Part shown: in pieces, positions 35,231 through 44,198 of the stretch
Position numbering within the stretch: the stretch's first letter is position 1
Layout: every line of letters starts with the position of its first letter
Notes under the pieces: model-generated
Database searches by the model: none
Told to the model about the DNA's origin: nothing
The model's input: only the letters and a program-made list of their open reading frames with translations
Position numbers and translations under genes: made by a program
NCBI GenBank assembly: GCA_937873695.1
Contig: CALMYL010000028.1
Location: forward strand, 52,081 to 116,080
Reading direction: 5' to 3'
From: an uncultured Ignavibacteria bacterium
GTDB taxonomy: Bacteria; Bacteroidota; Ignavibacteria; Tepidaquicellales; OLB5
DNA length: 64,000 nucleotides

Positions 35231-36628
35231 TTGAAAAACCGCCACAAAATACTACTTTACATTTTTGCAGTAAGCATAGTTACATTTGTCTTAATGCCGG
35301 TAATACTAATGGGCACACCTGCCTCTCCCGCCGTTGGTAACTGGTACCAGCAGTTTTTGCCGAACCTAAATGGAAGGACTATATCAGACATTTTTTTCTT
35401 AGATAGTCTAACGGGTTGGGCGGTAACTCCTTATAGGTTTCAGAATGATTCATCCTACGTTTTAAAAACAACAAGTGGAGGAGATGCCTGGTATATACAA
35501 CACATAAGAATAGGACAGTTTGTTGGAAGCAGTAAAGTAAAATTTTTGAATGCAAATACAGGTTATACAGCCGGGGCATCAGATTTGCCTTCTTACAGTG
35601 CAATCTTAAAAACAACTGATGGCGGAAATACCTGGTTTAATGTTAATCCTCCTACGGATCCGTTTTTCGTTAATGATATTCATATATTAAGCACTGATAC
35701 AATTTGGGTAGTTAATGATGAGAGTCTTGCAGGCGGTGTCTTTTTCACCTCCAATGGCGGAGTTAACTGGGTTCAGCAGTTTTCAGGAGGTAATCAAAAC
35801 CCTGATAGAATTTATATGTTGAATGGAACAACAGGATTTATGTCAAAAAACGGTGGCAGCCCTAATATTTACAGGACAACTAACAGCGGGATTAACTGGA
35901 GCATAAATGTAAGCGGGCATTATATGAGGGATATGAAATTTGCTGATGCATTAACCGGATGGTACAGTTACGGAAATAATGCTTATAAAACTACAAACGC
36001 TGGTAATAACTGGATAGTTCAGCCTTTGCCATCGGGCGGGATATTGATAACTGTTGGCATAGACGAGTTTTCAATCTTAAACAGAGATACTGTGTACGCC
36101 ACAGGCGGTTTTGCTTTTTACGGCGCTGGACAGTTCAGAGGTGTGATATACAGAACAATAAACGGTGGAAATAACTGGCTGTTCCAGGTTCCCGATACTA
36201 TTATACATATACCCCAGTATAAGTTCATACAATTTGTAAATAAACAGAATGGCTGGGCCTATAGCGTTGGTTTAGGCGGGATACATACAACAAACGGCGG
36301 GGATACAACATTTTTAGTTGGTGTACAGCAGGTTTCCTCTCAAGTTCCTAAACAATATCAGCTATTGCAAAACTATCCCAACCCTTTCAATCCCAAAACA
36401 AATATCAAATATCAAATATCAAATAATAATACAAATGTATTAATATCAGTTTTTGATTTAACAGGCAAGTACATTAGAGAATTAATAAACCAAAAACAAA
36501 ATGCAGGAACATATGAAGTAGATTTTGATGGAAATAATTTATCTTCGGGGGTATATTTTTATAAGTTAACATTAACCACAGCAAAGGAGGTATTTACTGA
36601 AACTAAAAGGATGGTTTTGATTAAATAA
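35231..36628 (+). CDS. Secreted YCF48/BNR-like propeller with type IX sorting domain
   Basis: 465 residues. The start is TTG at 35231, which gives the signal peptide MKNRHKILLYIFAVSIVTFV. Repeats of the pattern TTDGGNTWF, TSNGGVNWVQ, TTNSGINWS, TTNAGNNWIV and TINGGNNWLF indicate a propeller like photosystem II assembly factor YCF48. The sorting domain starts LQNYPNPFNPKTNIKYQI and ends KRMVLIK. Three perfect heptamer repeats (36401-36421) lie inside it; a change in copy number would shift the frame and remove the sorting signal. Predicted exported. Confidence 0.86.
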   Translation: MKNRHKILLYIFAVSIVTFVLMPVILMGTPASPAVGNWYQQFLPNLNGRTISDIFFLDSLTGWAVTPYRFQNDSSYVLKTTSGGDAWYIQHIRIGQFVGSSKVKFLNANTGYTAGASDLPSYSAILKTTDGGNTWFNVNPPTDPFFVNDIHILSTDTIWVVNDESLAGGVFFTSNGGVNWVQQFSGGNQNPDRIYMLNGTTGFMSKNGGSPNIYRTTNSGINWSINVSGHYMRDMKFADALTGWYSYGNNAYKTTNAGNNWIVQPLPSGGILITVGIDEFSILNRDTVYATGGFAFYGAGQFRGVIYRTINGGNNWLFQVPDTIIHIPQYKFIQFVNKQNGWAYSVGLGGIHTTNGGDTTFLVGVQQVSSQVPKQYQLLQNYPNPFNPKTNIKYQISNNNTNVLISVFDLTGKYIRELINQKQNAGTYEVDFDGNNLSSGVYFYKLTLTTAKEVFTETKRMVLIK

Positions 36629-36709
36629 AAAGTTTCAAAGCAGTTATTAATACTTCACGTTAGGTAGGGGTGCCGAAAACATTAATTAATAACTTAAACA
36701 TTAAAAGTG

Positions 36710-38548
36710 ATGAAAAACAAACTTTATGTCATCGCATTAATATTACTAACCCCAATATTAATTTTAAGCTTCTATTACCCTGTAAAAGAATCGCAGTCTC
36801 CTTCCGGTCCGCCTGCGCCTAATACCGGCAAATTCTACTATGGCGCGATCCAGTCAATTTGGTCTTACCCAAACTACGATAACCTTGGACTTAACCTGAC
36901 CCACAGTTATGTAGATACTGAATGGGACCCTGTATTAAACAGGTACACGCCTAAAGGCTGGGCATCGGCAAACGACCATCTTACATCTGATATCACGGAT
37001 TATGATGATGACCTTAGAACAGCTAAAGAAATAATGTACCAGCATAACCAAAGCAAATTTTTATACCAAAGACCTAAGATAGAGTGGCTTGCTTTCGGGC
37101 AAAGCAGTACTTATGAAGCGGAACCTGTTCTTACCACAGATCCTCTATGGTTCTATTCTTTTAATGTATCGAGCGGAGTGCCGCAAAACGATAACGGCAG
37201 AAACGTACTTTTTTGCGGTCAGCCGGCACAGGGTCCGGGGGCACGGTACGTGCTTGAAAAACTAAAGGCAATTACAGAACAGTGCAGAAGGATCATAGGT
37301 GCGCCGCCCTTGGCGGCAAATCACTGGACTGGGGACAGCGAGTGTGAGTGGCTTATAAAGCCGATGATGAGAATACCGGCTTTATACCCGGTAACAAACC
37401 CTGAAACGCCTGTTTGCAAAATAACAGTCTATAAAGAAGATGGTCTGACGGTAAAGAAAGAAACAATTATTAAAGCAAAATATTTTCTGAATGATAGTTT
37501 GCAGTATGATGGAAGCTATAAAGAGGAATTCAATTTCTTTGGTGAAACTGATTTAACTTTCACAGGAGATTTAGGTTCAGCATGGGAATATAAAGCAAGG
37601 GGTAACCAAACAAATGAGCAGGGATATAACTTAGCCGATATTAAAGTTTTCTGGTATGATAACTGCGAGATGTGGATAGATTACGTGAAAGTTGAAAATG
37701 ATGTGGCTGATAGGCTGTTAAAAGGAAATGATGTACAATATGAACAATGGATAGAAACTGAAGCTGATATTGCCGAAGAAAATCCTGCAGTTTTTAAGTT
37801 TTATGTTGAATATGTTGAATTTAATAACCTTCCATGTATAAAATACGTAAATGATAAGCTTAGATTTTACACTTCTAACCAGGTAGACCTTGTTGTGGAT
37901 TTTCATGATTATGGTCTGTTTCATCATGTGCCGGTGGGCAATGTTGCATCACTAAGCTCTGCCGAATGGCTTCATGATAATTTTATCCAGCGCGGCGGTT
38001 TTTCTATGATCTTTTCACAATGCTACCCGATGAAATCCAGGTATTACGATCCACCGGATCCATACTGGACAACAAGCAAAATACCTCCAACCCTCCCTAA
38101 AACAGGCTGCCCGCCAAATACGCCCTGCGGGATACTTTCATGTACAACAGCAACTACGGAAGAGTATGACAGTTGGCTTCAGGATAATTATGATCATAGC
38201 CCGTTTTACCTTGAAAGCGGAATTTATCAGGATAGACCCGAAAGCTCAAATCCCTGCAATCAATATGAACACCCTGAGTTAAAAGGAAATTTCAGATATA
38301 CTTTAAAGGTATGCGATGAAATTTCAAGAATGGGAAATATACCGTTTGTATTTATGCCGCAGGCACACCAATGGTTTACGCCCCATGAAATAAACCGTGA
38401 ACCAACCAATGAAGAGCTTGAAGTAATGGCAAACCTTGCAGTTACATACGGCGCGCGTGGGCTGATGTGGTGGTGGTATCCAAGCTTTGAAGATTTCAAA
38501 CCCCAATTGCCCTTCAAAGAGTTACGGTATGACAAACCCCCCGAATAA
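36710..38548 (+). CDS. Large secreted protein, N-terminal part (frameshifted)
   Basis: 612 residues from the ATG at 36710 (a GTG precedes it at 36707). The signal peptide is MKNKLYVIALILLTPILILS. The body is unfamiliar and rich in aromatic residues: FYYGAIQSIWSYPNYDNLGL, GWYPS-like GLMWWWYPSFEDF near the end, and a Cys cluster CPPNTPCGILSC. The late region resembles the (beta/alpha) barrel of glycoside-hydrolase-like proteins, but no catalytic pair can be named. It lacks a sorting domain and stops abruptly just after a run of six C (38537-38542). Removing one C would read straight into the next reading frame, so this is best seen as the first third of one roughly 1560-residue protein. Confidence 0.75.
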   Translation: MKNKLYVIALILLTPILILSFYYPVKESQSPSGPPAPNTGKFYYGAIQSIWSYPNYDNLGLNLTHSYVDTEWDPVLNRYTPKGWASANDHLTSDITDYDDDLRTAKEIMYQHNQSKFLYQRPKIEWLAFGQSSTYEAEPVLTTDPLWFYSFNVSSGVPQNDNGRNVLFCGQPAQGPGARYVLEKLKAITEQCRRIIGAPPLAANHWTGDSECEWLIKPMMRIPALYPVTNPETPVCKITVYKEDGLTVKKETIIKAKYFLNDSLQYDGSYKEEFNFFGETDLTFTGDLGSAWEYKARGNQTNEQGYNLADIKVFWYDNCEMWIDYVKVENDVADRLLKGNDVQYEQWIETEADIAEENPAVFKFYVEYVEFNNLPCIKYVNDKLRFYTSNQVDLVVDFHDYGLFHHVPVGNVASLSSAEWLHDNFIQRGGFSMIFSQCYPMKSRYYDPPDPYWTTSKIPPTLPKTGCPPNTPCGILSCTTATTEEYDSWLQDNYDHSPFYLESGIYQDRPESSNPCNQYEHPELKGNFRYTLKVCDEISRMGNIPFVFMPQAHQWFTPHEINREPTNEELEVMANLAVTYGARGLMWWWYPSFEDFKPQLPFKELRYDKPPE

Positions 38549-41405
38549 TACTCTGCGTGAAATGAATGTTTATGAACAGACAAAGTTCAAATGGCATACC
38601 TTCAGGGATATTGGCATCAGGATGAAAGCGTGGGAACCGCATGTAATGAGCTTTGATAATGCCAACAGGAAATCGTATATATACAGAATTGAGAGTGAAC
38701 GCAATTCGATGTATCAGCATACATATTTCAGTGATGTATTTACATACAAATACGGTTCAGGCTGGTTTCCATGTGCGGAAGATTTTCCTGAAGGGGACGT
38801 TCCGCCAAATAATACAATTGGCGAGTGTAAAAATGAAAGGTACCTGCAGGTCGCAACGTTTGAAAAACCCGGTGAACAGAATAATAACTATTTTATGATA
38901 GTTAACCGGAGATGCTCACCGCACAGACCTGAAATAAGTGAGAATGGCGGATTAAGAAGAGTAAAGATCAATCTGAATCCAAATTCTCCCGAGATTAGTA
39001 ATTTTAATAACTGGAATATTATTGATATTGAAAATCCGCTGGGTGCGGCTATACCATACCGGAGAGGTGAGCCTTATGTTGATCTTGGCTGGTTTGAACC
39101 GGGACAGGGTAAATTATTTAAAATGATTCCAACTGTGAATGGAGGCGGCATTCTTGCAGAAGATGAAGTTATCTCCGGCGAATCCTTTACCTGCGAAGCA
39201 CCCGTTTACAACAACGGGTATAATATAACAATCGGTGCAAATACAACTATACACTTTAACGATAGTTCTAGGTTCGTTATGAATGGCGGCGTGTTTACAG
39301 TGGGCGACCAGAACACATCAGCTCCGCAGAACATAACAAGCGACGCAGTGCCGGGCGGTTCATGGCGCGGTCACAGCTTCACAAATTGCGAAGTGAAGAT
39401 CTACGGCGCAACTTTTACGGGACTTGCAAACGATACAACCTATGCCGTTAATATCATTGATTGCCCCGTTGTTGATATAAGGAACTGTACATTTAATACA
39501 AACAGCTCACTTAAAGGCGGGGTGAATGCGATTTGCTTCAATAATCCGTTTATTGCAATAAATAACATTTACATTGGCAGTAATACGTTTAATTCGTCAG
39601 GCTCAACCATACCAACAGTAAATGTATCATCATATGCGGGTGTTACGACTCCGTTGATACTAGAAAACAACACATTTAATGAAGGTAACACGGCAGTATT
39701 CTTAAGCGGTGTTATCGGCGGAGCAATTAAAGGAAATACTATAACAGATAATTACATTGGAATAAATGCATTAACATCTTCAATTGATGTAGTTCAAAAT
39801 ACAATATCATCAACCGTAAACGGTTCTATGGGTATTTTTGCCGCAGGCGGAAGTGAGCTAAAGCTCAACAGTGCCGGCGCTTTTACACTCGGCGGGCTGA
39901 ACACTATTTCAAACGAAGGCACAGGAACGAATAACATTAATGTCGATGGTTCATACTTTTTACTGGATGATGGCGAGAATATCTTCAATATTTCAAGCGA
40001 CCAGAGTTCATACCACTTATACGGCTACTTCCCGATGTTCACGGCAGTCACCACCGAAGAAACCAATAACTGCTTTAAGGTGGATGATTCTCCTGTTGAC
40101 CCGCCAATAAACACGGTAACCTCAGGCTACCAGGGTACACAGATAACCTTTAACTTTAATCCATACTTAGCCGGCTGTGAGATCATAGGCGGCGGTGACG
40201 GTTTGGCTATAGATCTTGGTAATGGCATTTATGACACAATATATACAGGAGGTTCAGGCAGCGGTGGCGGCCATTCAAGTGTGTCCGCCATCCCGCCAAG
40301 GCGGGACTTCGAAACTGCTTCGCAGTTTCTTGGGCGGGATGTATTTGTAATATCCACAGCTAAGCAACTATACGATTCCGTCAGCGTACTTATACGTTAC
40401 CGCAATTATATACAGGCAAAAACAAAATGTCTTGACCTTATCAACACATATCCCGATAGCATTCAGAGCATATTCGCCGTATCAAAGCTATTTTTAGCAA
40501 CTGTCGCAAGCGATACGTCATACAATGCGGCAAATACTCTTAAGATATTCTATGAAAACCTGATATTGAACCATCCCGGCAATACATCACTTGTAATACG
40601 CGCTAATTATTACATACTGAAGTGTAAAGTAAGGATGCGTGAATATTCACAGGCACTTGCAGGATTCCAGCAGATAATAAACCAGAATCCCTACAGCTAT
40701 GAGGGACTTATAGCAAGATGGGATTACATGGCTACGAGTCTGCTTGTGCAGGGACAAGGCGGCGCTTACAGCTCAATTGACAATGAGCAATTAACAATGA
40801 ATAATTATGATATAGACGGAAATGATGACGATAAAAAACCTTTCACAAAAGAGCAAAGGCAGGATATACGGAAATCTATCAATACTGCAATTGAAATATC
40901 AAAAAATGATGATGAGGTGAAGATAAAGAAGCTTGAAGAGAAGTCAGAGCTTGGTGATGTGAATGCATCAAAGGAACTGACTCAGATGAAATCACTAAAA
41001 CAGGTGGTAAGGACTGAAAAGCCAAAGAGCATAATTGAGCATGTAAGGATAGTATCGGAAGATATCCGCAAGGTATTTGGTTCTAATACCAGCAGTAAAG
41101 GCAATGAACCGAAGAATATTCCGTTAGTATTCAGGCTATCACAGAATTATCCAAATCCGTTCAACCCTGTAACAAAGATAAATTACGATCTGCCATGGGA
41201 TTCAAAGGTTAAAATTATAATTTACGATATATTGGGACGCGAAGTTAAACGGCTTGTGAACAACGAACTTAAAACCGCAGGTTCATATATTGTTGATTTC
41301 AATGCTTCAAACTATGCCAGCGGTGTTTACTTCTACCGGATTGAAGCAGAAGAATCCAATGGCAATAAGTTTGTGGATAGTAAGAAAATGGTGCTTTTGA
41401 AGTAA
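38529..41405 (+). CDS. Large secreted protein, C-terminal part with beta-helix, TPR-like region and type IX sorting domain
   Basis: About 958 residues if started at ATG 38529, but there is no signal peptide, which an exported protein needs. In order: continuation of the upstream domain (NVYEQTKFKWHTFRDIGIRM), a right-handed beta-helix region (about 38529+700 to 40000 bp: NIIDCPVVDIRNCTFNTN, LENNTFNEGNTAVFLSG, GNTITDNYIGINALTSS), a segment encoded by a palindromic element (40290-40340), TPR-like helices (AKTKCLDLINTYPDS, ALAGFQQIINQNP), a charged linker, and the sorting domain (LSQNYPNPFNPVTKINYDL ... KKMVLLK). It overlaps the preceding frame. The missing signal peptide supports a single split gene. 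Confidence 0.75.
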   Translation: MTNPPNNTLREMNVYEQTKFKWHTFRDIGIRMKAWEPHVMSFDNANRKSYIYRIESERNSMYQHTYFSDVFTYKYGSGWFPCAEDFPEGDVPPNNTIGECKNERYLQVATFEKPGEQNNNYFMIVNRRCSPHRPEISENGGLRRVKINLNPNSPEISNFNNWNIIDIENPLGAAIPYRRGEPYVDLGWFEPGQGKLFKMIPTVNGGGILAEDEVISGESFTCEAPVYNNGYNITIGANTTIHFNDSSRFVMNGGVFTVGDQNTSAPQNITSDAVPGGSWRGHSFTNCEVKIYGATFTGLANDTTYAVNIIDCPVVDIRNCTFNTNSSLKGGVNAICFNNPFIAINNIYIGSNTFNSSGSTIPTVNVSSYAGVTTPLILENNTFNEGNTAVFLSGVIGGAIKGNTITDNYIGINALTSSIDVVQNTISSTVNGSMGIFAAGGSELKLNSAGAFTLGGLNTISNEGTGTNNINVDGSYFLLDDGENIFNISSDQSSYHLYGYFPMFTAVTTEETNNCFKVDDSPVDPPINTVTSGYQGTQITFNFNPYLAGCEIIGGGDGLAIDLGNGIYDTIYTGGSGSGGGHSSVSAIPPRRDFETASQFLGRDVFVISTAKQLYDSVSVLIRYRNYIQAKTKCLDLINTYPDSIQSIFAVSKLFLATVASDTSYNAANTLKIFYENLILNHPGNTSLVIRANYYILKCKVRMREYSQALAGFQQIINQNPYSYEGLIARWDYMATSLLVQGQGGAYSSIDNEQLTMNNYDIDGNDDDKKPFTKEQRQDIRKSINTAIEISKNDDEVKIKKLEEKSELGDVNASKELTQMKSLKQVVRTEKPKSIIEHVRIVSEDIRKVFGSNTSSKGNEPKNIPLVFRLSQNYPNPFNPVTKINYDLPWDSKVKIIIYDILGREVKRLVNNELKTAGSYIVDFNASNYASGVYFYRIEAEESNGNKFVDSKKMVLLK
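40290..40340. repeat. Palindromic element inside coding sequence
   Basis: Nested inverted repeats: TCCCGCC-AA-GGCGGGA (40291-40306), GAAACTGC-TTC-GCAGTTTC (40311-40329), and an outer pair ATCCCGCCAA with TTGGGCGGGAT. The element is GC-rich and reads in frame as AIPPRRDFETASQFLGRD between the beta-helix and TPR-like regions. Confidence 0.85.
40774..40801. repeat. Tandem 14-mer inside coding sequence
   Basis: CAATTGACAATGAG is followed directly by CAATTAACAATGAA, two copies differing at two positions, in frame as part of SIDNEQLTMNN. It resembles an AT-rich dispersed repeat often seen between genes in this phylum. Confidence 0.6.
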
Positions 41406-41420
41406 TCGTTTTCTGTAGCA

Positions 41421-41470
41421 GGCGTGGCTCGCCCGCCTGTAAAGAAGTTAAGCGGCAGGCAAGCCATGCC
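41421..41470. repeat. Imperfect inverted repeat
   Basis: The arms 41421-41437 and 41454-41470 (GGCGTGGCTCGCCCGCC and GGCAGGCAAGCCATGCC) match at 14 of 17 positions. The element lies in the 264-bp gap between convergent genes, which holds nothing else recognisable. Confidence 0.7.
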
Positions 41471-41669
41471 GTGTACAAATTATGGATACCGCATAGGGAA
41501 ACGCCCTACGTACTCTCCGAGGGGGGTTCTATTTTGTAACTGTACGTTATTTCCCTGTTGTTCGTATTGTTGAATGACTTATTGTTCACCAAAAAAATTT
41601 GATAAGAATACAAATAATATAAAAGTTTCTAGTTTTAGAGGCTTTTATATTTATTTATAATACACTTAG

Positions 41670-42680
41670 CTATTTATAATTCAGGATATATCCATCTTCT
41701 TTGAAGATGTGTGCAATGAGCGCTGTGCGCATCCAAAGTCCGTTGACTTCCTGCTTCCAGTACCATGCCCGCTGGTCTTTATCAATCTCAGGGGGAATCT
41801 CATTCCGGCGGGGGAGCGGATGCAAAATCACAGCATTTGGTTTCATTTGGCGTAATAACGCTGATTTCAGGTAAAATGTGGTGTAATCTATGGTTTTCGA
41901 CTCATGCTGCTTATCATATTCATCCTGTATCCGGGTATAATAAAAAACGTCAGCTTTTTTGATGTATTTATCCAAATTATCTGATTCTTCGTAACTTATC
42001 TTTTCATTAAGTAAATATGCCCTGATATCATCGGGAATTTTAAGCTCCTCAGGTGATAGAAATACAAACTTAATCCCATCAAAATTGCTTAACATGTAAA
42101 CCAACGACCGCACGGCTCTGCCGCGCTTTAAGTCGCCAATAATTGCAAGGGTCTTATTCTTTACCTTACCCTTGAATGCTCTGCATAATGTGTAAACATC
42201 AAGCAATGCCTGTGTCGGGTGCTCATGCGGACCCGAACCGGCATTAACGATCGGTATCGGTTTATCTGAATTATTAAACATCAGCGCCGCTTTTTCGGCA
42301 AGATTCTCCTCAACATGGCGCATAATTATCATATCTGTATATGAGTGCATCGTCTCGAGGGTATCTTCAATTGATTCGCCCTTAACTTCGCTGGAATAAC
42401 CCGCTGAGCGCATATCACTCGTTTTTATCCCTAATATTTGGCACGCATTGTTGAATGATAAGTAAGTGCGGGTAGATGGCTGCGCAAAATACAGCACTGC
42501 GCGCTTATGTGAAAGTATTGACTGCAGGAAATCCAGACCGTCTTTAGTCTTGGCAATTTTCCTTATGCGGTCTGCAAGCTCAAACAAGCCATACAGCTCA
42601 CTTTTGCTGAACTGCTGGGCTGAAAGCACATGGTAAATCCGCCCCGGGCTGAGAAGCTTCAGGCGTTTTTTACCGCTCAA
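41670..42680 (-). CDS. pyrB: Aspartate carbamoyltransferase-like enzyme
   Basis: 336 residues. The aspartate carbamoyltransferase residues are in place: PSTRT (68-72), KGES with Lys100, RH at 121-122, GPHEHPTQALLDVYT with His154, GDLKRGRAVRSL, FYYTRIQ, and HPLPRRNEI near residue 290. It joins carbamoyl phosphate to aspartate in pyrimidine synthesis. The usual STRTR has Tyr in the last position, a minor change. No regulatory-chain gene is near. The start is unclear: there is no ATG; TTG at 42680 is the nearest usable codon, but the frame stays open upstream to an ATA with AAGGAT before it. It follows the predicted GTPase gene by about 70 bases. Confidence 0.82.
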   Translation of the reverse strand: MSGKKRLKLLSPGRIYHVLSAQQFSKSELYGLFELADRIRKIAKTKDGLDFLQSILSHKRAVLYFAQPSTRTYLSFNNACQILGIKTSDMRSAGYSSEVKGESIEDTLETMHSYTDMIIMRHVEENLAEKAALMFNNSDKPIPIVNAGSGPHEHPTQALLDVYTLCRAFKGKVKNKTLAIIGDLKRGRAVRSLVYMLSNFDGIKFVFLSPEELKIPDDIRAYLLNEKISYEESDNLDKYIKKADVFYYTRIQDEYDKQHESKTIDYTTFYLKSALLRQMKPNAVILHPLPRRNEIPPEIDKDQRAWYWKQEVNGLWMRTALIAHIFKEDGYILNYK

Positions 42681-42749
42681 TGCCGTTACATCAGCCCAGG
42701 AATTAATTTTATTTTTTTTGTTTATAGCCGTATCCTTAAAAAATTATGA

Positions 42750-44084
42750 TTATTTGTACTTTTTAACAAAATCCGTCAATATCTGTGTCAGATCAGGTCT
42801 GCCAACTTCCTGCAGGTCGTAATCGATCCTTACAGCAGGCTTATTGATCTTTATAACGCGCCTCAGGTCAATTGGTGTGCCTATTATCACTGCATCACAT
42901 GGTACTTTGTTAATTGTCGTTTCAAGATCCTTCATCTGTTTTTCGCCGTATCCCATCGCCGGAAGTAAAACTCCGATTCCCGGGTATTTATCATAGGTAT
43001 CTTTGATGCTTTTTACAGCATATGGTCGCGGGTCTATGACTTCGGCAGCTTCGAACTTCTGCGCTGCAATTGTGCCTGCGCCATATTTCATTTCGCCGTG
43101 CGTTAAGGTCGGGCCGTCTTCAACAACAAGAACTTTCTTACCGCGAATTAACTTAATATCATTTGGATTTTCAAGTGAAATAGGGGAGGCTGCTTCAACA
43201 ATTTTTACTGTTGGATTAAGCTTTAACACATTATCTCTAACTGTATTTATTTGCTCTAAGCTAGCGGAATCTATTTTGTTAATTACTACCACATCTGCCA
43301 GGTGAACATTTGTTCTGCCGGGATAGTAGCTCATCTCATGTCCGGCCCTGTGCGGGTCAACAACTGTTATTGTCAGGTCTGATTTATAAAACGACATATC
43401 GTTATTTCCGCCATCCCATATTACAATATCAGCCTCTTTTTCAGCTTCGCGAAGTATTGCTTCGTAATCTACTCCGGCGTAAATAACATTTCCGCGTGAA
43501 ATATGCGGTTCATATTCTTCCATTTCTTCGATGGTACAATCGTGTTTTTTCAGGTCGCTGATCGCGGCAAACCGCTGGACTTTCTGCTTAGCCAGATCGC
43601 CATACGGCATCGGGTGTCTTACAGATACGGTCTTTTTGCCGAGTCTCTGCAATACATCAACAACTTTCCTGGATGTTTGGCTCTTTCCCGCTCCAGTACG
43701 GCTTGCAACCACTGCAACAACCGGCTTTGTTGATTTAACCATAGTATTAGCGGCTCCCAGGGTGATAAAATCAGCTCCTGCGGCATTAACCATTGCGCCT
43801 TTTGCCATTACGTACGGAAAGGGGACATCTGAATATGAAAATACCACCTGGTTAACGTTAAATTTCTTTATGAGATCAAGTAATTCTGACTCCGGGTGAA
43901 TTGGTATACCTTTGGGATAAAGCTTGCCTGCAAGGCTAGCGGGATATTTGCGGTCATCTATGTTTGGAATCTGTGTTGCCGTGAACGCCACGACATTGTA
44001 TAAAGGGTTGTTGCGGTACACAACGTTAAAGTTGTGAAAATCTCTTCCGGCAGCACCCATGATAATAACATTAATTTTAGTCAT
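42750..44084 (-). CDS. Predicted P-loop GTPase, cyclic 2,3-diphosphoglycerate synthase family (COG2403)
   Basis: 444 residues. The N-terminus has a Rossmann-like start (INVIIMGAAGRDFHNFN). The P-loop GAGKS is at 131-135 in ASRTGAGKSQTSR, DGGNND sits in the Walker B region, and INKID provides a guanine-specificity motif. The family is commonly annotated as cyclic 2,3-diphosphoglycerate synthetase, but that activity is established only for thermophilic archaeal relatives. Its neighbours in many genomes are carbamoyltransferases or carbamate kinase, as here. A role tied to carbamoyl phosphate metabolism is an inference. It is transcribed before the carbamoyltransferase. Confidence 0.8.
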   Translation of the reverse strand: MTKINVIIMGAAGRDFHNFNVVYRNNPLYNVVAFTATQIPNIDDRKYPASLAGKLYPKGIPIHPESELLDLIKKFNVNQVVFSYSDVPFPYVMAKGAMVNAAGADFITLGAANTMVKSTKPVVAVVASRTGAGKSQTSRKVVDVLQRLGKKTVSVRHPMPYGDLAKQKVQRFAAISDLKKHDCTIEEMEEYEPHISRGNVIYAGVDYEAILREAEKEADIVIWDGGNNDMSFYKSDLTITVVDPHRAGHEMSYYPGRTNVHLADVVVINKIDSASLEQINTVRDNVLKLNPTVKIVEAASPISLENPNDIKLIRGKKVLVVEDGPTLTHGEMKYGAGTIAAQKFEAAEVIDPRPYAVKSIKDTYDKYPGIGVLLPAMGYGEKQMKDLETTINKVPCDAVIIGTPIDLRRVIKINKPAVRIDYDLQEVGRPDLTQILTDFVKKYK

Positions 44085-44113
44085 ATCTGTAAATATTTAG
44101 TGATTAACATATA

Positions 44114-44141
44114 CAAATATAGCACTTAATGTCACCGGCAA
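44114..44141 (-). promoter_or_regulatory. Probable promoter of the COG2403 gene
   Basis: TATATTTG on the minus strand (44121-44114), with TTG at 44141-44139 and a 17-bp spacer, ending 29 bp before the start codon at 44084. Confidence 0.5.
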
Positions 44142-44198
44142 CTATGATTTAAGTCATTAAATACATAGGGTTTAAGTGATTTAAACCGCAATTTATGA

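Noticed and set aside
37303..37317. GCCGCC-CTT-GGCGGC hairpin in the large secreted-protein gene as another inserted repeat
   Set aside because: It is short and encodes ordinary residues (APPLAA); nothing separates it from chance.
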